A stretch of DNA of 64,000 nt from Flectonema sp. DT1601. Taxonomy: Eukaryota > Euglenozoa > Diplonemea > Diplonemida > Diplonemidae. Where the stretch lies: the NCBI GenBank assembly GCA_964019425.1, contig OZ025791.1:1154501-1218500 (forward strand), written 5' to 3'. A model generated the notes under the pieces. That model worked only from the letters and a program-made list of their open reading frames with translations, did no database searches and was not told where the DNA came from. Both the position numbers and the translations under genes were made by a program. Of this stretch, positions 23,919 through 38,000 are shown one piece after another (the stretch's first letter is position 1; each line of letters starts with the position of its first letter).

Positions 23919-26900
23919 TTACAGGTAAGCGACTTCTTGTTTAACACCCCTAATGGTTGCTGACACCTCTTCACAACCACCAAGTCCAGAAGATGCAGTA
24001 AGTCGCTGTGGTTGAATGTGTTGGTTTATTGCAATGAAGTAATTAATAATAATAATAAAAAGTACACACCTCTTGCACATCACGTGGCAACGATGAGAAC
24101 TGTTCAATAAGATTCATATCAAGAATAAACCCTCTTCTGTTTCGATGTTCTGGTTTACTGTTTCTCTTCCCCCGAAACTTTCTACTTGCACGAGGATGAA
24201 GACCAGCAAAGTGAGGAATTTCAGTCGTCATTTTATTAGAAAGCCACTGTTATAGTTATTTATATTAAATACCCCTGTAGCCTTCACTTGAGTGAATCTA
24301 ATAAACAATAAATATAACATACATGTAAATCTCTGTGAGTGTGTTCCATTATTGGTTGCAACGTGTATAACGCTCCCTCGTGTGTTCCAAATAGTAGTGC
24401 CACTCGGTTACCTGTTTTGTTGAGTTGAAGAAAAAGGTTTGCTTTTGACCGATTTAAAATTATAATAAAATAATAAAAATTCAAACCTTGTCTCAAAACA
24501 TCAGATTCGTGAGAAGATGGGATGTGAAATGTACGAAGTCGAATAGCTCTCGTAGTTGAAGTTCCGATGAATATATCTGACAGCGGCTGAAGTATTTGTT
24601 GACTAGTAGCAGGATCGTAACTGTAGGTAGAAATATTTCCATTATCATCAAACAGTACAGTAGTTAACACTCCTCTATCAACTATAAATTCACAACATGA
24701 TGACGACAATGAGTTCACATCCTTCGCGAGGGGAGTTAACTGATGACCAGATTCAGTCCAGCGATGCATCTGAACAGATTGAAACAAGTCCCCAGCGAGG
24801 ATTAGGTTTTTAATTGAAGTCAAGTTGGAGGTGTACATTCGTGACTCTGCCCAAGAAACAAAGTCGAGAGTCTTTTTATTCCAATCATAGACGTAGACGT
24901 AAATCTTACCAGCGACTGCAGCAAAGAGATAGCCACCTGATGAAGTAATTGCAGTGACAGGTCCCTTAGTAGATATCTCGTGTTCTATTTCAAGAACTCT
25001 ATCATCACGTGCACGACCAACTCTGACTCTGAGTAGTAGGATTCTTCCTCTGCAAGGAATGTCTTCAGAAATAGGAAACGCTGTTCCAACAGCCTGAAAG
25101 GTTGACATCTGACTGCTACTTCCTCGATCTCTTCTACGATCTCTGTCACCACTTCCATAGCCTTCTGGTCTCTTTAACGTTACTGAGGTGCACGCTAGTA
25201 CCTTTTCGTTCTCTTTCAACTTCCCAACGCCTGTAAAAGGTTTCCAAGACAGAGCGCTGTACAACTGCAACTCGTAGCGACCGTTCATCGGTGTTGGGAT
25301 GCCTTCCGCAGATGTTATTTCTTTTGGAACCTTTTCGTTTATATTTTCTAAGAAGATATCAGTTTCTGAATCAAATGCAGTTTTTACCGGTTTGAAAGGA
25401 CTCTCATAAGCAACAACAAGAGTGTATGTTCTGAGAACTGGATCAAACACGATCTGTTTTGGAGAACCTCTCAGGAGAATCTTTCGTGTCGGCCACGGTG
25501 ATTTGAAATTCATTCTCTTATGCCAAGTCAACAACATGAGTTTAATTCCTTCTTCGGTTGCAATGGCAAAACCATTTTTACATGAAGGTGTGTTTAAAGC
25601 GGCAAAGCTTTTTACACCAGCCATCTTAACCATAGGGTGAACTCTGATGTGTGTTTTTTCACTGAAGACCCAACTTCCTCCTTGGCTTGATCTAATAAAT
25701 AATCCATCATTTCCCATCACACCTCTGAATTGAAATATCCTTGGTTGCTGAGGAGTGACTGCGAAGATATTACTTATAGTGTTGGATTCACCATGTTTTT
25801 TAACATATAATTCCATAGACTGATCAACGCAACTTAATTTTGGTGGTGCCGTTGGATGATTCGCAGTTTCAGCTCGTCTTTCACCAAATGCATGACTAAT
25901 TTTAGAAAATAGTAATCCATGATGATAAAAACCTTTATATCCATACAACTGATCGTCACTTGTCATCATCATTAAATGAGGCATTGAATCAAGAGGGTCA
26001 ACCCGACCTAAGAAAATATCAACGACATGAAGGTTTGATGGTGAAGCTTCTGATTTAATACCTTCAGGAGTGAGTATTTGTGGTAAGTCGAGAAGGTTTG
26101 GAAAGGACTTCAGAAGTTCCCAGTCAGAAACTCGGTACAAAAATAAAACACCCCCTATCGTTACAACAGTCAGGATATCTGACAGTTCTTCACTCGGAGG
26201 TACCTGTCCTGGTTTAACATCATTTGTGCAGAAGAATGGATCATTACATGGAACAGAAGACAGAGAACACGCTGTGATAAAACCATAACTAAGTACATCA
26301 GGAATTTCAGGTGTTCTGACATCAACCTGGAGTTTAACCGGCTGATCTGGTTCATCTGCGAGAGAGACGTAAGTAGCAGAAATAATTCTCAAAGTTCCAT
26401 CTGTCATAAAACAGATAACACATCTCCCTTTACCAAAAGCCTGATGAACACTTGCTGTTCCTTCATCCAAGAAGTCGAATCTATAAAATGATTCTTGATC
26501 GTCGCAGATGATAGCTGATGTTCTTGTGACTTGACATATTGCATTGCGAGTATCTTCAGCAGGGAGGTCGGTGTTAATATTGCATGCGAACAGTGTTGTT
26601 TCATCACGTAAGAATGGAGCAGCAGAACTCTCAACTAAATCTTCATCAAGAACTCTAAGAACACTCGTATTTGAAATCCCAGACACGAACACACACTGAT
26701 GTTGTTTACTTTCAACTTCAGTTCGCTCTACAACTTCTTCTCCCAACTTTCGCTTTTGACCAAAATTATATTTTAGTGAGAAGACACCTTCACAAGGAGC
26801 ATCGTATTTACAGAGCACTAACGGCTTTACAGATCTTTGTAAAATGCAAACGGCGCCGTCTTTTCCCCTTCCTGTTGTCGCAACGACTTCCATTGATGTG

Positions 26901-28459
26901 TGTTTCTCTTGGAATTCCTTCTTAGTCGATGGCTTTAAGTGAATAGGAACTACTGCAGACATTCCTAAACTGGGTGTTGGAAATGTTTCTTTCATTGGGA
27001 GTTGTACTTCGTCAGGGGGTTCGACGGAAGAATCTCCGAGAGAGAGGTCGGTGATCGGACCGGTATTTTGAAATGTTAATACTTTTGAAAAACTCTCATC
27101 ATCCTTTCGGAGTAGGACCGAATCTCCCATCCGGCTTCCCACAAAGATATAATCTCCTATTTTACTCAAACAACTTGGTATTGGACATGAAGGAAGCTGT
27201 TCAGACCCCTCTACTGGATGCGCTGTCAAGTTGGCCAGCCCAGAGCAAAGCCCAACTGAAATATCCGACACGACTGTACCTTGTCTGTTTACTTTAATAA
27301 CAATCGCTTCACCAGATGCTAACACAGTAAATAAATTATTCTCATCCAGAGGTATAATCCGAGCATTAGCTAAACACAATATAAACCTCACTGGAGTTGA
27401 AGTGTTCTTACCAGGCTCTGAGTATAATGTAATTCTTTTATCATTATGTTTAAGATATCCTTCTGCGAAAGGCATTTGAAGGGCGGGGTCGGAGAGGAAT
27501 TCGTCACGTCCAAAGTTGTTTACGTGGACAGCATAACCAGATTGCTCGTTTTTACTAATATGAAGTACAGTATTAATACCAATGACCATAGCACCATAAG
27601 GTTCTGTTTGTAGAGGTACTAACTTGTACACATTGTAAGGTAACTTCGTAGCGATTGGAATATTCGAAACATCAATCTTACCATCACCTGACAGAGTGAT
27701 GGACAGTACGGAGGCGCACATGGTGAGAGATTTCTTTTCGACTACCTGACCGTCATCTCCGAGTGCCATTTTTAATCTACCAGCCCATGACTGCTCATCC
27801 TCATGAAGGATCATTATGGTTGGTGTGTAGTATCCGTCAACGAATGAGATGTCTGGAATTCCTCTCATGTTATGTGAGTGAAGGTCAACAAGCATTGCTT
27901 GACCTAAAGGATATTCACAAGCTACGTCATTACCTCCACCTCCCATTATTTCAAGAGCAGGATCAGATGTAGATTTCGCAAAGGGAATAACAAATAAGAA
28001 TCTCTGATGAACAAGTGCCAGTATGCACTCTGCTGATCTTCCTCCGACAACACTCCCAGGATCGAGGTAGAGTTGTATACGACCTCTAACTTCATCAGAT
28101 GGTTCCTTTTCGAGGATCATGACGGGGTCGTCGAGAAGATGTAATGAAATAGTTTCGAATTCATGTCGCGAATGATTCCATTTTAGAACGCTCAGTTTAG
28201 CTTCTGCGAATGCCAACACCAAACAGTCGATATCGTAACCCGGAAATCTAACAGCTAGAACTGATTCGATAGCCTGACTGACATTATAAACAGATGTCAA
28301 CTGAACACCATTTCCATCAACTATTCCTGGTAGGCTGTATAGCTCTAGTACATCATGTTTTACTACTACTAATCCTTCAGTAACTTCATCAATGAATTTA
28401 CCTGCACAACTTGTTGTGATGGAGGTACTGTCCAAAACCCTTGTGCAAGCCTGATACAT
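23919..28459 (-). CDS. CPSF1: Cleavage and polyadenylation specificity factor subunit 1 (CPSF160, 4 exons)
   Basis: Exons 28459-24487, 24411-24323, 24246-24070 and 24005-23919 give 1441 residues, almost the length of animal CPSF1. The protein starts MYQACTRVLDSTS and shows the three-beta-propeller repeat style of the CPSF160/DDB1/SF3B3 family, with CPSF160-specific features: GAVCILQRSVKPLV in the middle and GNRVALLFGTHEGALYTLQPI near the end. After splicing, the tail reads HFAGLHPRASRKF then ILDMNLIEQFSSLP, the expected CPSF160 C-terminus. Introns 24412-24486 (75 bp, frame-neutral and stop-free, so easily missed), 24247-24322 and 24006-24069 are GT-AG. The protein is the scaffold of the polyadenylation complex in the nucleus that, with CPSF30 and WDR33, recognises the polyadenylation signal. 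Confidence 0.95.
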
Positions 28460-30296
28460 GGTATGGGGTTATGTTCCCCTGGTGAGATAATTTAAATAAA
28501 TAAAAGAGACGGTCGATATCAAAAAATAATATTTCATGCAACACGTTCATAGGATTTGATGTGATAGCTAATAAGAAAAGTTTATAACAACAATTTACAC
28601 TTAAATCACTTATTTAACACAACAATATGTGTTCGTAGCCTATTTGACAGAGAAATTCTTCGTACACAGTTTCTCTTGTCTAACGCTGTTATTATTATTA
28701 TAATTATTTTTTTTTTTTTTTTCCCGCTTCGAAGGAGGGGAGGGCAGGGCAGGGCAGGGCAGGGCTAATATAATGTAGAGGCGCTTTGGCTTTTCTTTTT
28801 TTTTTTTTTCTGCCTACAAAGATTATAATAAACCGTAGTAGAAAAAAAAAGAAAATCGTCGCTTACTGCTGTGGCAGTACATGAACAGAATGAAAAGGTG
28901 TGTGTGTGTGTTTGCTGGAATAAGTTTACTTTTATTTTTCATCAACGGTAATGTAATTTTATAACCATGTAAATTCTTTTTATTTCAGTTAACGGAGAGG
29001 GAAAACGATACAATGTGAAAGGGGGGGAAAAAGGAAGGGAAGTGGGTACAGGATGAAGACGTAATTACAACAGGAGATTCTAACATGGTAGTTTAGTTCT
29101 TTTGTTCTTTTTCTTTTTTTTTTCGTTCCTCAAGTTTGGGTCTCATTGCCTTACTTTTTAAGCAAAGCAACGTACCATATAAACACACAAAAATATTACG
29201 CTTTCACGAGATAATAATTGCTATGTGTTGACAGCTTTAGAATTTTTCATAACAAAATCAAACATCGTCAACACGTTGCATGCCACACAGAAATTAAGTT
29301 TTTTTTTTTTTTTTTTTTCTCCAGACCGACAGCACAACGAATATTATCATAGCAAAAAAATTAAAGTTTTTAACTTTTTATAATAAAACAGTTTTTTTTT
29401 TTTTTTTTTGGAAAGAGAGAAGGGAAATTATAGTTGAGGAAACGCGAATTCAAGGGCGTAATACCGACAGCGTGACAGCATCCGTGACGAAGACACAAAA
29501 AAAAAAAAAAAAAAAAAGTAACTCACCACGCCATAGTTAACATTTCGTTTTTTTTTTTTTTTCCTTTTTTTCCAAACAAGATAAGAACAACATATCAAAG
29601 TCTGAAAAAAAAAAAAAAAAGAAGAAAAAAAATGAACACAACTAAACGTCATAGAATATCACGACTGGTCAGAAAAGGAAACATAATAATATGCATATTA
29701 TAGTGATGTGTTTGTGTTTGTGCCCAAAGTAGAAAAAGAGTCGGGCAATGCGTCCTACTATTGAAGAAGTTAAATAAATACAAAAAAAACCCAACACAGC
29801 TGACATGGTGACAGCTGTTAGTCCTGCGGAAACTATTTGGGTATTAGAAAAAAAGAACATGATGAAAGGTGGGGAAGGATGGTACAAGTGGTGGAGAAGA
29901 AAATAAGAAAGAAGAAAAAAAAATTATGCCTGCTGCCCCAACCCTGTAACTTACTACATTATTTATTATTGTTTTTTTTTTTTTCATTATGAAGTATGTT
30001 GTACAGAAAAAAAAAAAAGCTTTTGTTCTTTTTTTTCTTTCTTTTTTTTCCAGATAGTTATTATTATGTTTTTTTTTTATTTTATTTTAATTCTCTTCCA
30101 TACAAAAGAATTTTTGAGACAGCCAACCTGAATAAATTCGACACTACTCAAAGGTCTGATTTCAGATGACTTAATAATACACATTCTCAAGCCTTAGGAT
30201 ATTCTGTCCAATCTTACAGGTTAGTGTCATGGTCAACCAGTGGCAGCTGTTTGCGATCCGTGTCAAGAATTATTCTCAAATCACAATAATATCATT
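28460..30296. other. 1.8-kb intergenic region with homopolymers
   Basis: This is the longest gap in the host gene series. It is dominated by T- and A-runs (near 28710, 28797, 29300, 29393, 29498, 29550, 29605, 29972, 30009) and a short TG repeat near 28905. A minus-strand ORF at 29669-29887 encodes 72 mostly hydrophobic residues that could be a small membrane protein exon, but it has no recognisable family or convincing splice partners. I do not call it. Confidence 0.55.
28736..28766 (+). other. GGGCA tandem run (possible G-quadruplex)
   Basis: Five consecutive GGGCA-type units follow AGGGGAGGG on the plus strand, enough G-triplets for an intramolecular quadruplex. It lies about 280 bp upstream of the CPSF1 start codon, next to a T-run, and is one of the few G-rich patches in an A/T-rich spacer. 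Any role is speculative. Confidence 0.6.
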
Positions 30297-31373
30297 TTAA
30301 CGAAAAGTCGATGGATGTTGAACAAGAGAAAGCCAACTTCCAATTCTTGTTTTCAACGTATTGTTGAATCCTGTGTAGTTAGATTCACCATTTTCAGCAG
30401 AAAGAGTTGTTTTGATACTGTTGAGACCGACAATGCGACCATCGTACGCAGCAGCAGCAGCAGCTGTTTTTGGTGATACCTGATAACCTCCGTTGTTATT
30501 ACTTTTTGGGTATGCTGAATGTGGTCTTGTTCCATGATTATCAACACTGCTGGTGTGAACATCCTTCGCAAGATAGTTGGTTGGTTTGTGTGAAGTAGTT
30601 TTGTTCGCAGCGGTGTTGGTTGTGCTTCCCCAGACTCTGTTAGGAATTTCATTTATAATCTTTTTAATATCATCGTATTCTTTTAGTCTTGGAGTCACAG
30701 GAAGAATCTTTCTATCAATTCCAACTGGAGTGTTGTTTGTTGGAGTCATAACTTGTCTAACTGGTTTCTGTTGAACAGGTTCTTCTGGTAGTGCAGCATG
30801 ACTTGTAAAGATATGACCTGATCCGTATTCCATGTGCATCTTTGATCCGAGTGAAGCAGAGTCAACAACTCCTTTAGCGAGGATAACACATAAGACATTT
30901 CCACAGCAGGAAATACCAGCCACTGTACTTGTTGCTGACAGTAGAGCAGTTCTTCTACTGCGAGTTGGGTTGTTGTCGTCAGCGAGAATTGAAAGAATCA
31001 ACTTGCGAACATCACCTCCCCTACCAACCCAAACAACTTCTTTAAGACAAGATGGGTCATCAACTTTACAATACTTCGACACTCTGCTGTAGAGGTCTCC
31101 AACAGAAACGTGTACTCCGTTTGAGACTGACTCGGCTCTCTTCCTGGCAGCGTTTGATAAGAGCGAGTTTACCTTAATTGGTACAACAGGACTACGTACT
31201 CTCAAAACATTAAAAAGTTCTTCATATCCGAAGTAGCTGTCTCCGTTTCTCAGAGTGCTGTGTACGTACCCAGCAAAATCCCGCGGTCTGGTTCTTGCCA
31301 AGTTGATTTCATCTACAATTGCTTTCTCAATGTCAGATGCCTTGTGGCTACTAATTGGAAATGGTGAGCTCAT
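30297..31373 (-). CDS. CAP/SCP-domain protein
   Basis: A single exon of 358 residues from the ATG at 31373. Residues about 14-175 follow the CAP (CRISP/antigen 5/PR-1, SCP) pattern: EKAIVDEINLARTRPRDFAGYV, then SLLSNAARKRAESVSNGVHVSVGDLYSRVSKY, and the later VAGISCCGNVLCVILAKG strand. The canonical histidines are only partly recognisable. There is no clear signal peptide, unlike most secreted CAP proteins, so the protein may be cytoplasmic, as CAP proteins of protists sometimes are. The C-terminal half is low complexity with an Ala7 run and no identified domain. TTTACAG lies about 23 nt before the ATG. Function unknown. Confidence 0.85.
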   Translation of the reverse strand: MSSPFPISSHKASDIEKAIVDEINLARTRPRDFAGYVHSTLRNGDSYFGYEELFNVLRVRSPVVPIKVNSLLSNAARKRAESVSNGVHVSVGDLYSRVSKYCKVDDPSCLKEVVWVGRGGDVRKLILSILADDNNPTRSRRTALLSATSTVAGISCCGNVLCVILAKGVVDSASLGSKMHMEYGSGHIFTSHAALPEEPVQQKPVRQVMTPTNNTPVGIDRKILPVTPRLKEYDDIKKIINEIPNRVWGSTTNTAANKTTSHKPTNYLAKDVHTSSVDNHGTRPHSAYPKSNNNGGYQVSPKTAAAAAAYDGRIVGLNSIKTTLSAENGESNYTGFNNTLKTRIGSWLSLVQHPSTFR

Positions 31374-31673
31374 TGTTGTTCGATGTGGTTGGAAAACTGT
31401 AAAACAATATTTAAGAAGAACTTGAATATGTCACATTAAAAAGAACTACGAGAAAAAAAGAAAACACACATCGTTTTTATCTGTTGGTGAAATAATAATA
31501 GCAAAATTGGAAGAAAAAAAATAAGAGTAATAAGTAGTCTCTCGTACACTACCATTCACCATAAGGTTCAATCACAAAAATGCCACTTCAATAATTCCGA
31601 TGTGGGCGATGAAGGAGTCGGGGAAATAAATCCTCCTCCCGCTAAACACTTATATTGTATTCAAATCAACTTC

Positions 31674-31704
<31 letters not shown>

Positions 31705-32049
31705 CGAATAAATCATGCAAATAAAAAAAAAAAGAAAAAAAATATTCAAAAAAGAAAAAAGGGCAGCGGCAAAGAGAATCGACAACAACACAATAAGCAT
31801 CAGGGTACAAGGCAAAATGCGTATTGGTTGTCAGTACAGATATTAAAATGCCAAAAAGGACAAACACAACAAGTAATCACAGCGGAGCACTCCATATAAT
31901 AGTCCACACTCTGCCACTGCAAAGTCGACAGCGGCTACTGCAAGTGTGGAAATGGAACTTTTGATTCCGTTAGCCGTTAGTTATTAAGAGTTTTTTGATT
32001 AACCGATTGTCAGCTATTAATATTCAAAAAGGGAAGGGGATCGTTGTAA
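31374..32049. other. Intergenic, T-run
   Basis: An A/T-rich spacer with a T24 run near 31674-31697 followed by A-runs, again the T-spacer-A layout. No gene supported. Confidence 0.6.
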
Positions 32050-35000
32050 TCAATCAGTTTTTTTGTTAGAAAGAAAGTCTTCGAGTCCTCCGGGAGAAGC
32101 CGGCCCAGATCCTGGCTGACTCCCTGACTGCGATACTTCTTGTGGGTAGTCAGCAAAAAAATTCGATTCCAACTTTGGGTAATCAGTTTTCGGTCTTCTT
32201 CCATTATTTTCAACTTTAAATAATCCAAACGTATTCGCCATCCAGAGAGTCGCTGACCCAAAAGTAGTTTCATCCCAAATTTGAAGCGGTAAATCCTCAT
32301 CTCTTTGTGGAGAACACCAACTTTTTGGTAAACATCGAACATCTAAACCTTTCGGTTCTTGTTCAGACATTGTGCAAACATCACCGAGTGCAATAAATTC
32401 AGCAGTTGGAGGTACAGGTCTCCATATGTAAAGAGGTTTCTTAGCCGCTTCTCCTACAAAACAGAATTGGAGAGTGAACCCAACAGGTTTTGGAAAGACC
32501 TTTTCAATCCACTTTGATAGTTCAGATGATGATATCGAAGTTGAAATAGAATAAGTTAAACAAGGATATGAATCCTTACTTCCTGGTTCTTTGAAATGTG
32601 GTCGAGCGTAGTATCCAAAAGTTAGTTTTCTCCCATGTGACATTTTATCTCTGATGCCACTCGTCTTTGGAATCCATATCGATAATGGTTTATCACAAAG
32701 GGTTCCTCTTGATGACCAAATACATTTAAATGCGTTGTGTTTCTTCACCTCAATTTCAAACTTTCCACCCCTTCGATCATCAGATGGTCTAGGAGGTACA
32801 TAAATAGTGAGATTGTTTGACTGCTGAGTGCTTGCAGGAAGTGGTGCATCCTCAAACATAGAGTTCGCAATCATTCCGTTGTACATATTGTCTGCAAGGT
32901 CTTCGTTACCGTCTGATGCAAACATAGCTTTGAAAGGTTCTACAGAAGTATTTCCGTCTTTATTTAAAACAGAAAACACTTGTTCTGACTGCTGAGATGT
33001 TACTAAGACGCCCAACCAATGAAGACCTTCGTAGAGCTCAGCTTTACTTAAGATTCCATTCTTGTCAGTGTCGATGATTGAGAAAACATCTGCTGGCCAC
33101 ATCCTCCTTGCTGTAATTGCTATCTTAACCCTTGACACGACAGCCTTTACAGCTAGCTGAGTGAATTCATCACCAGTAACGAATAGTCTGGCTACGGATA
33201 GTTCTTGCCAAGGCTTTAATTTCCTTCTTCTACAATCTCTAACATGAACCCACCAATCTCTACGTTTATTACATTCCGTGTTCTGAAGACAACGTAATGC
33301 CCAGGAGAGCATTCCATCTGACATATCACCATCGCTGTTTAGGAAGTGAAGACATGCTTCAGCAGCTTTACCGTGAGATGATCCAGTTGGTTGTTCAATG
33401 TGCCACTCTGATTTGTTTAATAATAAATTATCTGAAACACCTTTAAGTGGGAGTGCCATTAACGCAACTGACCCCGACAGTCGAGGGAGTGCAGCTCTCA
33501 GGTGTTCAGCTTCAGTCAAACTGAGAACGACAATATAGCGACCGGACTGAATTTGAAAAAAGGATTGTTTTGAAATAGCCTGAGCAACAGCTTCAAAAGA
33601 TCCGCCGCCAACAGCAGCCATCATTGTGTTCAACTGATCATCATCAGGAGTGATGTCGAGGGTGTGAAGAAGTTCTCGAAGTTCAGTTCTCGAAATCGAT
33701 TCACTGCCATCAGCAACAATCATATCAAAGGCTGTTCTCAAAGTGGCTCTTTGCATGTCTGAAATACTACCGTCGTGTTGATAAAGTGAGAGTTCACTAC
33801 TACTTGGGACCCACTCCATAGCACAGATGATGTTCTTGAGCCTCTTTAAGCTTCTCCAACGCCATTTCTTTTTATAATAATTCTCTGAAGCCATCATATA
33901 TGGTGGGAATTCAATAGCTGGTGAAGTCTTGTCTAAGATTCCTCTGTGAACAGAGAACTCTTTAAGAGGATAGAAGACAGAGGCATCTTTATCGTCCAGC
34001 ATTGAGAGAGGCCAGCCGTTAAGTCTTTCCTCCTGGCGGTCATATTTCTGATTGGCAGCAGCATCTGAGATTGCTTCAACTTCAGCTTCTATTTCAATTT
34101 CTTGTTCCTGTTCTTGTTCTTGCTCTTGTTCTTGTTGTTGTTCCTGCTCTGCTTCTTGTTCTTGGACTTGTTCTTGTTCATATTGTAGATCTGCGGTAAC
34201 GTGTGTTCCTGCAACCGGTCCGTTGGTCACGGTAGTCAAGAGGCTGTCGCATACGCGTTCCGCATCACCACCGTCTCCGAGTTTTCCTAACCATTGAGAA
34301 TGTGAATCGATCTCCATCTTCATGGATTGCTCAATAGTTGTGAAGTCATCTTTGGCCAGTTGATTTGAAACTTTAAAATTAACCACCTCTCTGAGAACTC
34401 GAAGTGATTCTGCAGCCAACTGAGACTCTCCAGTTGACTTCTGAAGTTGTGAGATTGCAGCATGTCTCCAAACAGTTCGTAGACTTTGTTGACAGAGTAA
34501 TTGTAAAAGATGTTTTTCTGACTTCAAAGTGTTTTGAATCAACCAAAGAATACAACTCATCTGTGAGTACTTCATTGTTGTAGACTCACCGATATTCTTT
34601 TTAATAAGAGAATGAACAGAAGGCGGTACTAAGAAGTCAACCGTCTGACCATTTCCTATTCCTCGAAGACGAAATGCTCCCTGAGCAGCATCTCTAAAAG
34701 TCATATCCTTACTAAGAGTCATTGCTGCGTGACATGTGAATGACTGCTTAATATCCATTCCAGTAGTGTGCACGTGATCATAGAAAGTAAATCTCTCACT
34801 TGGGGATAACCCACATTGATAAAGATTCATTGACTGCATTCCTCTTCTAATTAATACTTTTCTAACTCCGTCTTTTGTTAAGTAAACAACCCCTTTCATA
34901 TGTTTAAGACCGTTAACAAGTAAATTATGTGCAACTTCTAAATTAGACATGCCAGTTACGAGAGCACCAGTGTCAATGAGTGCTGAATATTTATTGTTTT

Positions 35001-38000
35001 TAGCGACCATGTCGATAAGGGAAGTGGGAGACCAATCCTCAGGTAGGGTCGATGGGTTTACAACTTTCGGATTTGATAAAACGTCAAGAATCTTACCATC
35101 ATCACCAATAGCGTAGTGACATGCTCCCATGGATCTTGGTAATAAGTCATTTGGTGTTCCACTAAAACCTAAAACAGTTGACGCTAATGGTTTCCCAGCC
35201 AACTCTTGTGCTGATGCAGTTAACGTCTGAGGAGACTTATCCAACAGTTCTGGAAACACTACTTCTTGAAGATAGAATTCAATTGCTTTCTCAGAATGCT
35301 GAAGGATCGAATAAATAAATTCCGTCTGCTCAACATCAGACAACTCGATAGTTTCCAAAGGCCACACGAATGCCTTCAGTTCCATATCATCAGCGTCAGA
35401 GTCTTCTGTAAGTTCAGTTATTTTTATAGCTGATTCTGCGACGTCTTTCTTACCAAATAAGAAGCTTCCATCCCATGAGAATCCTCGAACTCGTCCACCA
35501 GCATTCTTAATCCACTCAACATATTTGAGGCAGTGTTTGCGTTGGTGGTGAGGTCTGCCACTTTCTTCTTTCATTTCAGATTTTAAGAACTTAATCAAAT
35601 CTAAGAAATTATCATATCGAAGACCAGATAATTTATATGCTAAACAAGTGAATCCAATAACAACGTCAGGGTCTTGAAACTCTGAACTATCAGAAGGAGT
35701 GTCCTTACCTGTGAATGGAATCGCAAGAAGTCGACGTGTCTTTGGCATTGTTGGATTCAGTACCAAAAACCTTTCTAACTCAGATGGTCCTAAAACACCA
35801 TAAGAAACCCTATGAATTCTACTTATAACATGAGGAAGTAGTACAGTGATCCATAACCTACTTAAGTTAAGCATCTTTATATCTAAATCACGACATGTTC
35901 TTCGTACCTTCTCAAGTGCTCTCTGCGGTAGATCAGAAGCAGTTTTACAAGAAACGTAACAAATAATTTCTTCATTTGATAATTCACAACACACAGCATG
36001 ATGACGTAACCATAATACAACATATCTGGCTGAAGGAGGTATTAACCAGTTGTCATAAAATAATCTCGAGATCAGGGCAAAATGAGGAGAGCTTTGGACT
36101 GCGTGTTTAAGTTCTCCTTCTTGAATTCTGGTTTTAATTTCTTTTTGGATTGAGTGAGCTTCATGTACATCTTCAAACATTGGTAAGTCGTCAGAGTACA
36201 GAAGTTGAAGTAGCTGCCAAGGTAATTCCCAACGAAAGCCTTTGTCAGACATGTCGAGAGGTTTCTTGTCTCCAAGAGGCCAATTTAATTCTGATTTCAA
36301 AGGATGAAGTAGAAGATCGATTTCATCCAACAGTAGAACACCTTTCTGAAATAATTGTAAAACATCATTCGCAATTGAAATCTTTATTTGAATATTCTTC
36401 TTGTCAGTTGTTGTTAAGGTTTTGGTTTTAGACTTTCCGAAAACTCGTTTAATCTTCCGGAGTACTTTTTTCTCGGATTCGACTTCTGCCTTGGCCTGTA
36501 ATCTATTTACATCTAGAGAATCAGAGAGCTCAATCACCTTCAATAACAACGCCTTGATGGAAGATGGGGCAATTACAACAACTGCCTTGCTAGAGACAGC
36601 TGCAGTAACTTTTTTTAAAAGATCCGTCGTGACGTTTGAAAACCGATCGAACTCAATTGACAACACAGCCTTCTGTAAGATGGGACTACTAAAACTTTCT
36701 CTCAAAACACTCTTTGAGAAGTCAAGTAACGATCGTGGCATACACGCTGTTACTAATTTTGATCCGTCAGCAATAATTATTGATAGAAGTGGCATTACAA
36801 CTGTTGTCTTTCCTTGTCCCATAATCATTTGGTGACATAATGAATTTCCTGACATTATTGCACCTTGAAACTTACCAAGTAGTTCAACCTGACTCTTTCT
36901 TAATAATATAGAAAATATAAATTCATAACAAAGATATCTAGGATCGAATGTCACAACATCTCCGTTAGGAGCAGTGTAGTGTCGTTCAGCGCTGACAGCT
37001 GCTGCTAGTGAAGCAGCTTTTAAACCAATTGTTTGCTTCTCATCAGGTGTTTCTCGAAGCTGTTCTTCAAGTGAAGTTAATTCGTTTAAACATCTAACGA
37101 TTTGACTTACTCGAGAACCGAAATACATCCATCGGATTACATTAGACCAGACTTCATCAAGGGATCCAATATCAGTGTCGAGAATCTTTTTTATTAGAAG
37201 GTCTCCTTTGTTAGAACATAATCCCTTTGACAGATCGATCATCGTTACCGAAACTTCAGTTCCTCCGTAGCGTGCAAGCCAAGATGCTCCATCATTTTTA
37301 TTGACCATCAGCTCTGTTGCCTTCCTAACATTATTCATTTCCAACAAGTCAGCTTCTCGCATAGCTGTTAGTGACTTTCGTAGCGTTGTTCGAATACCCT
37401 TTCCAAGATGTGCCATGTCTGGAGTTTTGTTGGATTTCTTTGAAATTTCATAATTTTCCAAATCGCGAGCCAGACGAGATTTGATGTGGTCGACGCACCT
37501 TTCAGACGGCAGATTGTCGAGAGATTGATGCAGAGCTGGAAGTCTGTCATCGTTGAGGTCGCTAATTGTTTCTACAGAACGAACTGTTTTAGCAGAAATA
37601 ACACTCAATGGTTGTGTAAAGGAATTGTTATTTTGAATTAAATGAGGTCTAGAGAGGCACTGTAAATCACTAACTAACGGTGACGCAAGCCATCTTTTAT
37701 CATCACTACCAGAAATACGAATTGTTGCTGGAGGAGTATAACTGGATAACTGATTTGAGACTCCAAACACAATTCCTTCCTTCTGTTCTCTGATTCGATT
37801 GCACACCTCCTGCACTAGCTTTGTTGTTGCTGATGTACCTCTGAACAGTCCAGAGACCATAGCTTTGGCCTTGCCTTCACCCTCACGTCTACCATCATCA
37901 TAATGAGGTAATGTTGATATAATAGAAGGGTTCAAATCAAGTACTCGAAGGATTGAGATTAAAGTACCAGTTTTATTACTGTCAGGTAGCAGTCTGGATA

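Noticed and set aside
29669-29887. 72-codon hydrophobic minus-strand ORF
   Set aside because: Could be a small membrane protein, but it has no family, conserved motif or convincing splice partners, and hydrophobic ORFs arise easily in T-rich DNA.
34052-34297. Ser/Cys-rich plus-strand ORF
   Set aside because: Antisense of the Glu/Gln tract of the giant ATPase.
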